From NCBI GenBank assembly GCA_964573895.1, contig CAZNLS010000071.1, positions 1 through 12,332 on the forward strand: a stretch of 12,332 nt of DNA, read 5' to 3'. The notes below the pieces were generated by a model. It did no database searches. It saw nothing but the letters and a program-made list of their open reading frames with translations, and had not been told where the DNA came from. A program made the position numbers and the translations under genes. Positions 8,001 through 12,332 of the stretch are shown here, piece after piece. Position 1 is the first letter of the stretch. Each line of letters starts with the position of its first letter. The DNA is from CAZNLS01 sp964573895 (lineage in GTDB: Bacteria > Acidobacteriota > Aminicenantia > UBA2199).

Positions 8001-9379
8001 AACTTTTTGGACCCTTCAAGAGTTACAGGTTCACCGGGACGCAGTTTTTTAAAAACTTCAATAAAAGCATCCCCCTGATTTTTTGGAACCCTCTCTTCAA
8101 AATCATCACTTTTGATAACAACTTTGCTGGTTAATTCAATATCTTTCTTCTTTCTGTCTTTTCTAAGTGTATAAGCAATAATTGAACCGAATTCTTCTTC
8201 CTGGTTTTCAGGAAAAAAGACCTCAAAAGTCTCGTTTATCTTTCTGAGCTTCTTTATCTGTGTAGTTGTGATAAGATTATTAACTGATAGAATTTCCTTT
8301 AAGTCGCATGCAGAATACATATCTTCGAAAAGCTCGATATCAACTGGAACATATTCGATATTCTCTTTTTCCAGATCGGAAATATGCTTAATCATTAGTT
8401 TAGTTCCTGATTTCAGCATTTCTTTTCCCTTCGAATTCAGTACCGGAGCAGTCAGCACTGCATCCTTTAGAAACCGAGATGTCTTGAAATAAAATATACC
8501 GTTCTCCACTTTTACAGGTGTCAGAGTATAGAATTCTTTAAGAATATCGTAGTCTTCGCTCATTCCCATTGCTTTTAGAAAAGTCGTGATATTAATCCTT
8601 TTTGTTTTTTTATCAAGTCTTATCTGCAATAGATTCAGCTTTTCTTCAATTTCTATCCAGGCACCCCTTGCCGGAATTATCTTTGCACTGAATTCTCCTC
8701 TCGATTTACCCGGCAGAAAATATACACCGGGTGATCGCTGTAGTTGAGAAACAACAGCACGCTCGGTTCCATTTATAATGAAGGTTCCGCGGTCAGTTAT
8801 ATAAGGGATCTCACCAAAAAATATTTCCTGTTCTTTAACATCTTTGATAACTTTCTCTCCCTTCTTGTCTTCGTCATACAAGGCAAGTCTGAGTTTGACA
8901 TTCATGGGGATAGAATAATCAAATCCTTTGTCCAGGCATTCTTCCGGTGAATATCTTATCTTAAGTCTTACATTATCACCGCATTTTTCGCAGGTATTGA
9001 ATCTGACAGTCCCCCTGGAAACACAATCCGGGCAGACAGAATTTTTACCCGGAGAAATATCGGTTCCAAGAACTGATCCGCATTTTTCACAATACGGCTT
9101 GGATTTATCAATACCCTGAAGATTACCACATTTACACGACCATTCTCCGAGAGAATATGAGTCAAAATCAAGGATTGCTGTTTCTTTAAAATCCGTAATT
9201 GGAAATATGGATTTAAAGGCTCCCTGAATCCCTATATTCCTTCTCTTCTCGGGGAGTTCGTTAATCTGCAGAAAAATATTATAAGATTTTATCTGCACTT
9301 CGAGTAAATTCGGAATCTCCACAGGAGAATCTATTTTTGAAAAATTTACTCTGTCAATATATTTGTTTTTTTTTGGCAT
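5033..9379 (-). CDS. rpoB: DNA-directed RNA polymerase subunit beta with a double zinc-ribbon-like insertion
   Basis: RpoB, 1448 residues (E. coli 1342), builds the other half of the polymerase active site and the rifampicin pocket. Conserved blocks in order: NGTERAVVSQLQRSPGVYF (203-221), the rifampicin region GTSQLSQFMDQTNPLAETTH (589-608) and KRRISAL (609-615), HYGRVCPIETPEGPNIGL (636-653), GYNYEDAI (934-941) and the catalytic-lysine region GDKMAGRHGNKGV (1206-1218). D598, H608, R611, S613 and L615 equal the rifampicin-sensitive residues D516, H526, R529, S531 and L533 of E. coli. An extra segment (about 79-140) with eight cysteines accounts for over half of the added length. The region 275-440 resembles the E. 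coli SI1 insertion, and 1093-1180 a shorter relative of SI2. The ATG at 9379 has AAGGG (9386-9390) six bases upstream. It lies 49 nt after rplL and 15 nt before rpoC. Confidence 0.98.
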   Translation of the reverse strand: MPKKNKYIDRVNFSKIDSPVEIPNLLEVQIKSYNIFLQINELPEKRRNIGIQGAFKSIFPITDFKETAILDFDSYSLGEWSCKCGNLQGIDKSKPYCEKCGSVLGTDISPGKNSVCPDCVSRGTVRFNTCEKCGDNVRLKIRYSPEECLDKGFDYSIPMNVKLRLALYDEDKKGEKVIKDVKEQEIFFGEIPYITDRGTFIINGTERAVVSQLQRSPGVYFLPGKSRGEFSAKIIPARGAWIEIEEKLNLLQIRLDKKTKRINITTFLKAMGMSEDYDILKEFYTLTPVKVENGIFYFKTSRFLKDAVLTAPVLNSKGKEMLKSGTKLMIKHISDLEKENIEYVPVDIELFEDMYSACDLKEILSVNNLITTTQIKKLRKINETFEVFFPENQEEEFGSIIAYTLRKDRKKKDIELTSKVVIKSDDFEERVPKNQGDAFIEVFKKLRPGEPVTLEGSKKFFENMLSDPRRYDLSSVGRLKLNIRLGQKENNKENIYVLTLDDIIEILKYYLRLKYDRTGKMMTDDIDHLANRRIRAVGELVENAFRIGLLRLEKIIKERITNSQDISILLPRELLNTKPVFAAIKEFFGTSQLSQFMDQTNPLAETTHKRRISALGPGGLNRERAGFEVRDVHSSHYGRVCPIETPEGPNIGLISSFTTYARVNDYGFIETPYRKAENGNVLNHFKILYPGDSKFSFKEIVEEKALNSEIKKLEKARKEVPLFEYHPFFLTAWEEEGYVIAQANAKIDKEGKFLTKKVNSRKGSETILADPLTVNFMDISPKQIVSVSAALIPFLSHDDANRALMGSNMQRQSVPLINPETPLVGTGMEYKLVKDSGSIVICKRPGIVMNSDAERIIVKADINDKNEFEGVTADLYELKKFRRSNQNTLINQRPLVKPGDRVEKGQILCDGPGSDRGELALGRNILAAFLPWRGYNYEDAIILSEKLVKESVFNSIYIVEESLEARETKLGKEEITAEIPGVSENLLKNLDENGVVRIGAKVNAGDILVGKVSPKGETQLTPEEKLLKAIFGEQASDIKDTSLYCPPGVEGTVIDVKIFTRRGLEKDNRAIEIDELEIRRLERYEANERKVIQSDKIEKIKKIIKGKKFSKSVSIGDKKFKKGDSISAGILKNLNNEILSKLKKGIGKAEIEKISEIEAKTLLYIDAIKRENNEKIDIMKKGDEFAPGIIKIVKVFIAVNRKVSVGDKMAGRHGNKGVVARILPEEDMPFLEDGTPISIILNPLGVPSRMNVGQIYELILGWAAKILGVHFETPVFDGATEEEVIEYMRKAGLPDDGKVTLYDGLTGEAFRNKVTVGYMYILKLEHMVDDKIHARSTGPYSLITQQPLGGKAQFGGQRVGEMEVWAFEAYGAAYLLQEILTIKSDNISGRNEIYSAIVKGTMNFNPGIPESFNVLIKELKSLTLNMELVRKEKDTDEDKVAENIANIS
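7535..7618 (-). other. Rifampicin-resistance-determining region of rpoB
   Basis: Codons 588-615 of rpoB align without gaps to E. coli 506-533 (offset 82). The residues most often changed in resistant strains (equivalents of Q513, D516, H526, R529, S531 and L533) are all wild type. Differences are S508T, N518T, S522A and I524T in E. coli numbering. These are ordinary between-phylum variation, so a rifampicin-sensitive enzyme is predicted. Confidence 0.8.
8960..9145 (-). other. Cysteine-rich insertion in RpoB, probably two zinc ribbons
   Basis: RpoB residues 79-140 sit between SYSLGEW and YSPEECLDKGFDY. In E. coli-type proteins these two blocks (SLGEP... and ...ECKERDATY) are nearly adjacent. 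The insertion carries C82-K-C84, C97-E-K-C100, C116-P-D-C119 and C130-E-K-C133, that is CxC-x12-CxxC followed by CxxC-x10-CxxC. Each half has four cysteines spaced as a tetrahedral zinc ribbon, with glycines after the knuckles (CKCG, CEKCG, CEKCG). From memory, Acidobacteriota RpoB has a comparable segment here. Its role is not known to me. The location in the N-terminal lobe suggests contact with DNA, RNA or a factor at the polymerase surface. Confidence 0.75.
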
Positions 9380-9428
9380 ACTTATCCCTTAATATTTAAA
9401 TTTCTATAGCTTTAAAAAACAGATTCAT
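9380..9428 (-). other. rplL-rpoB intergenic spacer
   Basis: This is the longest gap inside the operon, at 49 nt. In E. coli the equivalent spacer is about 320 nt and holds an attenuator and an RNase III site. Here it is AT-rich with no stable hairpin and no T-run terminator. It could still be an RNase E-like cleavage site that separates the abundant ribosomal-protein mRNA from the polymerase mRNA, but nothing in the sequence proves it. The AAGGG at 9386-9390 is the rpoB ribosome binding site. Confidence 0.5.
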
Positions 9429-9824
9429 CTACTTAATTTCTATTTCAGCTCCTACCTCATCAAATTTTTTCTTGATCTCATCTGCTTCTTCTTTTGAAAC
9501 GCCTTTCTTGATCTCGCCCGGGGCTTTGTCTACAACATCTTTTGCTTCTTTCAGACCCAGATCCGTCACTTCCCTGACGACCTTAATTACATTTATCTTC
9601 TTAGCGCCTACACTTTTCAGAATGATATCAAAATCAGTCTTCTCTTCCGCATCTCCCGCACCACCACCTGCAGCAGGCGCAGCCGCCACACCGGCAACCG
9701 GCATTGCAGCCATTTCAGCTTTAATACCATATCTTTCTTCGAACTCTTTTACATAATCAGCCAGTTCAATTACTGTCAACTTATCAAGATGTTTAAAGAA
9801 ATCTTCCTTTTTCAATTCAGCCAT
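9429..9824 (-). CDS. rplL: 50S ribosomal protein L7/L12
   Basis: L7/L12, 131 residues (E. coli 121), is the multicopy stalk protein that recruits and stimulates translational GTPases. The N-terminal dimerisation and L10-binding domain covers about 1-34. A flexible Ala/Gly-rich hinge spans 38-58 (VAAAPAAGGGAGDAEE at 46-61). The C-terminal factor-binding domain covers about 62-131, with the conserved stretch KVVREVTDLGLKEAKDVVDK at 81-100. Its first eight bases overlap the end of rplJ. It has the best ribosome binding site in the window, which fits the need for several copies per ribosome. Confidence 0.98.
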   Translation of the reverse strand: MAELKKEDFFKHLDKLTVIELADYVKEFEERYGIKAEMAAMPVAGVAAAPAAGGGAGDAEEKTDFDIILKSVGAKKINVIKVVREVTDLGLKEAKDVVDKAPGEIKKGVSKEEADEIKKKFDEVGAEIEIK

Positions 9825-10362
9825 TGTTACTTTCCTCCTTAGCTTTTTTATCTTTTAAATTTTGCATTAATACAAGCATTGTTTTAAGAGGGGATGAAAG
9901 AGCCATTCCCATCTTCTTTATTGGATAAGCCAATGAAAACGCAAACTGACTCATCAACTGGTCTTTCCCCGGAAGTTTAGAAACTTGAATTATTTCATCA
10001 GATTCAACAAACCTGCTATTAATAAATCCGGATTTTATATTTGTTTTTTTCTTCTCTTTCCTAAAATCAACCAGAACTTTTGCTACTTCAACAAATTTTT
10101 CATCAGAGTATGCAACAGCTGTCGGGCCGTTAAATATATTTCTGCCATATTCGGCATTCTCTTTTTCAAAATGTTTTATGATCAGTCGATTTTTTACAAT
10201 CCTGAAATCGGAATTCAGAGCCTTTATTCTCTTCCTAAGGTCCTGTATCTCAGGGACTGACAATCCTCTGTAGTCAACAAAAAATACTCCGCTTTTGTTA
10301 AACATTTCACCAATCTCATTTACTATCTGTTTATTTTTTTCCAATGATTTTTTACTTGGCAT
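9817..10362 (-). CDS. rplJ: 50S ribosomal protein L10
   Basis: L10 forms the base of the ribosomal stalk: it binds 23S rRNA near the L11 site and holds L7/L12 dimers on its C-terminal helix. With the start chosen here it has 181 residues, slightly longer than the usual 165-175. Visible family blocks are DYRGLSV (30-36), RIVKNRL (54-60), FNGPTAVAY (77-85) and KLPGKDQL (129-136). A helix over about 155-175 forms the L7/L12 platform. A TTG at 10392 would add ten residues (MNLRKDREKK) and overlap rplA by 20 nt. The ATG at 10362 is preferred because GGGAG lies six bases upstream and the protein then begins MPSKKSLEKN, as is normal for L10. The gap to rplA is 10 nt, and the last eight bases overlap rplL. 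Confidence 0.96.
   Translation of the reverse strand: MPSKKSLEKNKQIVNEIGEMFNKSGVFFVDYRGLSVPEIQDLRKRIKALNSDFRIVKNRLIIKHFEKENAEYGRNIFNGPTAVAYSDEKFVEVAKVLVDFRKEKKKTNIKSGFINSRFVESDEIIQVSKLPGKDQLMSQFAFSLAYPIKKMGMALSSPLKTMLVLMQNLKDKKAKEESNNG
9834..9840 (-). promoter_or_regulatory. Strong Shine-Dalgarno of rplL
   Basis: A full AAGGAGG lies nine bases before the rplL ATG at 9824, inside the last codons of rplJ. It is the longest anti-16S match in the operon. Strong initiation here would raise L7/L12 above L10, although coupling to rplJ termination through the 8-nt overlap is also possible. Confidence 0.8.
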
Positions 10363-10368
10363 TTTCTT

Positions 10369-10373
10369 CTCCC
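10369..10373 (-). promoter_or_regulatory. Shine-Dalgarno of rplJ (decides the start)
   Basis: GGGAG six bases before the ATG at 10362. Its first G is the last base of the rplA stop codon (TAG at 10373-10375). This argues for the 181-residue L10 over the TTG start at 10392. Confidence 0.75.
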
Positions 10374-11068
10374 TATCCTTTCTCAAATTCAATTATATCT
10401 AATTTGAAAGAGGGGCTCATTGTTGAACTGAGAAAAACTGAATGAACATATTTACCTTTTAGAGAAACCGGCTTCGCCTTGAGAACAGCTTTAATAAATT
10501 TTTCTGCATTTTCTGATATTTTTTCCGCATCAAAAGATTTTTTTGCGATACCTGCATTAATAATCCCTGATTTATCTACTTTAAATTCTATCCGTCCCTT
10601 CTTAATCTCAGAGACAGTCTCTTTAATATCAAATGTCACTGTTCCTGCTTTCGGGCTTGGCATCAACCCTTTCGGTCCAAGAATCTTTCCCAGTTTTCCT
10701 ACTTCCCTCATCATATCCGGGGTTGCAACCAGGACATCAAAATCAAACCAATTCTCATTTTTTATCTTTTCTACGATCTCCTCACCACCAAAATGATCGG
10801 CTCCTGCTGTTTCAGCTTCTTTCTGTTTTTCACCCTGAGCAAGAACCAACACTTTTTTTGTCTTTCCGGTTCCATTTGGTAATACTATAGTTCCCCTGAC
10901 CATCTGTTCCGGGTATTTGGGATCAACTCCGAGTTTGAATGAGATATCAATTGTCTCATCGAATTTTAATGCTTTCATCTCTTTAATTTTCTCAACAGCA
11001 TCTTTTAAATTATAGAGTCTGTCTTCCATAAGCTGTGAATTTTCTTTATATCTCTTACTTCTCTTCAT
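10373..11068 (-). CDS. rplA: 50S ribosomal protein L1
   Basis: L1, 231 residues (E. coli 234), binds 23S rRNA helices 76-78 and forms the mobile stalk that helps release deacylated tRNA from the E site. The two-domain L1 fold is visible: domain I at about 1-65 and 160-231, domain II inserted between. The family signature GKLGKILGPKGLMPSPKAGT is at 124-143. The C-terminal RNA-contact stretch reads SSTMSPSFKLD (214-224), where most L1 proteins have TMGP, so the conserved glycine is Ser218 here. The start overlaps the rplK stop in an ATGA arrangement (11065-11068), with GGAG eight bases upstream. In E. coli, L1 represses its own operon by binding the rplK leader. Here only 10 nt separate nusG from rplK. 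Confidence 0.98.
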   Translation of the reverse strand: MKRSKRYKENSQLMEDRLYNLKDAVEKIKEMKALKFDETIDISFKLGVDPKYPEQMVRGTIVLPNGTGKTKKVLVLAQGEKQKEAETAGADHFGGEEIVEKIKNENWFDFDVLVATPDMMREVGKLGKILGPKGLMPSPKAGTVTFDIKETVSEIKKGRIEFKVDKSGIINAGIAKKSFDAEKISENAEKFIKAVLKAKPVSLKGKYVHSVFLSSTMSPSFKLDIIEFEKG

Positions 11069-11505
11069 CTCTCTATCTCCACTCCCATACTTCTTGCTGA
11101 TCCCATTATTATCCTCGATGCCTGCTCAACGTCATCGGTATTAAGATCTTTCATTTTCAAATTTGCAATCTCTTCAATCTGTTTCCTGGTCACTTTTCCT
11201 ACCTTTTCCTTATTGGGTTCCCCGGATCCTTTCATTATTCCGGCTGCTTTTTTCAGCAGATATGAGGCCGGCGGGGTTTTCAGCTTCAGGGTAAAACTTT
11301 TATCCGGATGAACCATTACTTCTACCGGAATGATCATTCCGTCTTCCATTTTTGCCGTCGCCTTATTGAACTGGTTTACAAATTCCATAATATTCAACTG
11401 GTGCTGACTCAAAGCCGGGCCTACCGGTGGAGCCGGAGTTGCTTTTCCCGCGGGTAACTGCAACTTAAAGGAAGTTTTTACTGGTTTTTCTTTTGGTGCT
11501 GCCAT
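11065..11505 (-). CDS. rplK: 50S ribosomal protein L11
   Basis: L11, 146 residues (E. coli 142), binds the GTPase-associated region of 23S rRNA and helps factor binding and the stringent response. The N-terminal domain contains the proline-rich helix that forms the thiostrepton pocket with rRNA: LPAGKATPAPPVGPALSQHQ at 17-36. The rRNA-binding C-terminal domain begins near 75 (KTPPASYLLKKAAGI, 76-90) and ends with ARSMGVEIE. Just after the proline helix the usual GPALGQxG is GPALSQHQ, with two glycines replaced (S33, Q36). AGGAG (11513-11517) lies seven bases before the ATG and shares bases with the nusG stop. The last four bases overlap rplA. Confidence 0.98.
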   Translation of the reverse strand: MAAPKEKPVKTSFKLQLPAGKATPAPPVGPALSQHQLNIMEFVNQFNKATAKMEDGMIIPVEVMVHPDKSFTLKLKTPPASYLLKKAAGIMKGSGEPNKEKVGKVTRKQIEEIANLKMKDLNTDDVEQASRIIMGSARSMGVEIER

Positions 11506-11512
11506 TATAAAT

Positions 11513-11517
11513 CTCCT
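11513..11517 (-). promoter_or_regulatory. Shine-Dalgarno of rplK fused to the nusG stop codon
   Basis: The nusG stop TAG (11516-11518) and the AGGAG of rplK share two bases, reading TAGGAG. The spacer to the rplK ATG is seven bases. A terminating ribosome covers the next initiation site, which favours coupled translation. Confidence 0.7.
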
Positions 11518-12046
11518 AAATTTTTTCTACCTGTAGAAATGTAAGATCGACAGGTGTCGGCCTGCCGAATATAGTTACTATCACTTTTAACAGGTTTTTT
11601 TCAGTCTGAACATTATCAACTACTCCGTTAAAGTTCAGAAAAGGACCATCTATGATTTTAACCGAATCACCTACTGAAAAATGGTATTTCGGTTGTGGTG
11701 TCTCCTGTGTTACTTCTATATGCTTGAGAATTGTTGCAACTTCTTTTTCAGAAAGTGGTTTCGGTTTTTTTCCGGACCCGACAAAGCCCGTAACCTTCGG
11801 TGTATTTCTTACAAAATACCAGTTTTTATCATTCATATCCATTTGAACAAGAATATATCCGGGGAATGATCTTTTTTCAGTGATTACTTTTTTACCACCT
11901 TTTATTTCAATCACATTTTCCTTTGGGATAACAATATCAAAAATGCTGTTTTCCATTCCAAATTTCTTGATCTTTTCGTTCAATGCCTTAACAACAAACT
12001 CTTCCGCTCCGGAAAAAACATGAATGATATACCACTTTTTTGACAT
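11516..12046 (-). CDS. nusG: Transcription termination/antitermination factor NusG
   Basis: NusG, 176 residues, is close to the usual 175-185. It binds the polymerase clamp during elongation and links transcription to Rho or to the leading ribosome through S10. The NGN domain covers about 1-112, with the opening KKWYIIHVFSGAE (3-15) and the conserved RSFPGYILVQMDM (59-71). A linker (112-122) leads to the C-terminal KOW domain (123-176), with FSVGDSVKIIDGPFLNFNG at 123-141. No extra domain is present. It begins six bases after the secE stop. Its ribosome binding site, AGGA, starts inside that stop codon (TAGGA), with a short four-base spacer to the ATG. Confidence 0.98.
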   Translation of the reverse strand: MSKKWYIIHVFSGAEEFVVKALNEKIKKFGMENSIFDIVIPKENVIEIKGGKKVITEKRSFPGYILVQMDMNDKNWYFVRNTPKVTGFVGSGKKPKPLSEKEVATILKHIEVTQETPQPKYHFSVGDSVKIIDGPFLNFNGVVDNVQTEKNLLKVIVTIFGRPTPVDLTFLQVEKI

Positions 12047-12050
12047 GATA

Positions 12051-12054
12051 TCCT
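12051..12054 (-). promoter_or_regulatory. Short Shine-Dalgarno of nusG inside the secE stop region
   Basis: AGGA overlaps the secE TAG (12053-12055) and lies four bases before the nusG ATG at 12046. The close spacing suggests nusG is translated by ribosomes finishing secE. Confidence 0.6.
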
Positions 12055-12262
12055 ACTTAAAAATCCCTACGATTTCTCTAATAACCCTTGAAAAGAATGC
12101 ATCCACAATAAAAAGGAAAACACCGAAAATAAAAGAAGAGACCAGAACTGCAATTGTAGTCTTAACAAGGTCATTTTTGTTTGGCCATGTAACCTTTTTT
12201 ATCTCACCTTTGATTTCGGTTAAATAATTACCAATCCGTTTAAAAATTTTTTTATTTTTCAT
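12053..12262 (-). CDS. secE: Preprotein translocase subunit SecE
   Basis: SecE, 69 residues, is the short single-helix form found in most bacteria outside the enterics (E. coli has three helices). It clamps SecY in the SecYEG channel of the inner membrane. A basic amphipathic N-terminal helix (1-22) leads to the conserved EIKKVTWPNKND (20-31). One membrane helix spans about 35-57. The ATG at 12262 is only 10 nt past the tRNA-Trp 3' end, and the leader TTCTTTACAA has no purine-rich Shine-Dalgarno. No other start is available within the family length. The order secE-nusG is conserved across bacteria. Confidence 0.96.
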   Translation of the reverse strand: MKNKKIFKRIGNYLTEIKGEIKKVTWPNKNDLVKTTIAVLVSSFIFGVFLFIVDAFFSRVIREIVGIFK

Positions 12263-12272
12263 TTGTAAAGAA

Positions 12273-12332
12273 CAGGTCAGGAGGGACTCGAACCCCCAAC
12301 AGCCGGTTTTGGAGACCGGTGCTCTACCAATT
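12273..12332 (-). tRNA. tRNA-Trp (anticodon CCA), 5' part cut by the window edge
   Basis: On the minus strand the visible part runs from the D-loop (AATTGGTAGAGC) to the discriminator base. The anticodon arm is CCGGT-CTCCAAA-ACCGG, so the anticodon is CCA (Trp). The variable loop is CTGTT. The T arm is GGGGG-TTCGAGT-CCCTC, with one G-T pair. The 3' acceptor strand CTGACCT is followed by G73, the tryptophan identity base in bacteria. The terminal CCA is not encoded: TT follows G73. About 13 bases of the 5' end, including the other acceptor strand, lie beyond the window. Placement before secE is common in bacteria and suggests co-transcription. Confidence 0.95.

Noticed and set aside
9380..9428. 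An attenuator or RNase III hairpin between rplL and rpoB as in E. coli
   Set aside because: The spacer is only 49 nt and AT-rich, and no stable stem can be drawn.
10363..10392. A TTG start for L10 adding ten residues
   Set aside because: It has no good ribosome binding site and overlaps rplA by 20 nt. The ATG at 10362 has GGGAG at six bases and gives the normal L10 N-terminus.
1..12332. CRISPR arrays, insertion sequences, phage genes or a novel defence system
   Set aside because: No spaced repeats, transposase, integrase or defence-type domains are visible. The window is a conserved housekeeping operon plus one small membrane gene.

Overview
This is a bacterial housekeeping locus in an AT-rich genome (mid-to-upper 30s % G+C by eye). 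Nearly all of it is one minus-strand transcription unit, read right to left: tRNA-Trp, secE, nusG, rplK (L11), rplA (L1), rplJ (L10), rplL (L7/L12), rpoB, rpoC. The tRNA is cut by the right edge, so the promoter and any genes upstream (often tuf and rpmG in other bacteria) lie outside. Spacing is very tight: overlaps of 4 and 8 nt, gaps of 6 to 15 nt, and one longer gap of 49 nt between rplL and rpoB.

The unit joins protein export (SecE), transcription elongation (NusG), the ribosomal GTPase centre and stalk (L11, L1, L10, L7/L12) and the two large RNA polymerase subunits. All eight proteins look intact and keep their family signatures. The most lineage-informative feature is a segment of about 60 residues in the RpoB N-terminal part carrying eight cysteines in CxC/CxxC pairs, probably two zinc ribbons. 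From memory, a similar segment occurs in Acidobacteriota RpoB. Together with the E. coli-like insertions in RpoB and RpoC, this suggests an AT-rich member of Acidobacteriota or a relative such as Aminicenantes. That placement is an inference from memory, not a search.

The left end (1-856) is different. A plus-strand gene (283-822) encodes a small membrane protein of the isoprenylcysteine/phospholipid methyltransferase type and converges on rpoC across 34 nt with no visible terminator. It has a good extended -10 promoter but no Shine-Dalgarno sequence. On the opposite strand at 100-225 is a 41-codon reading frame that resembles the first 41 residues of an RsbW-type anti-sigma factor and stops just before the ATP-binding region, so it is probably a gene remnant. 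An imperfect inverted repeat lies at 3-78.

I see no new multi-gene system. The points worth a second look are the RpoB cysteine insertion, the secE start 10 nt after the tRNA with no Shine-Dalgarno, the lack of room for the classical L1 and L10 autoregulatory leaders (with a Gly-to-Ser change in the L1 RNA-binding motif), the TAG stops fused to downstream ribosome binding sites, and the anti-sigma remnant.
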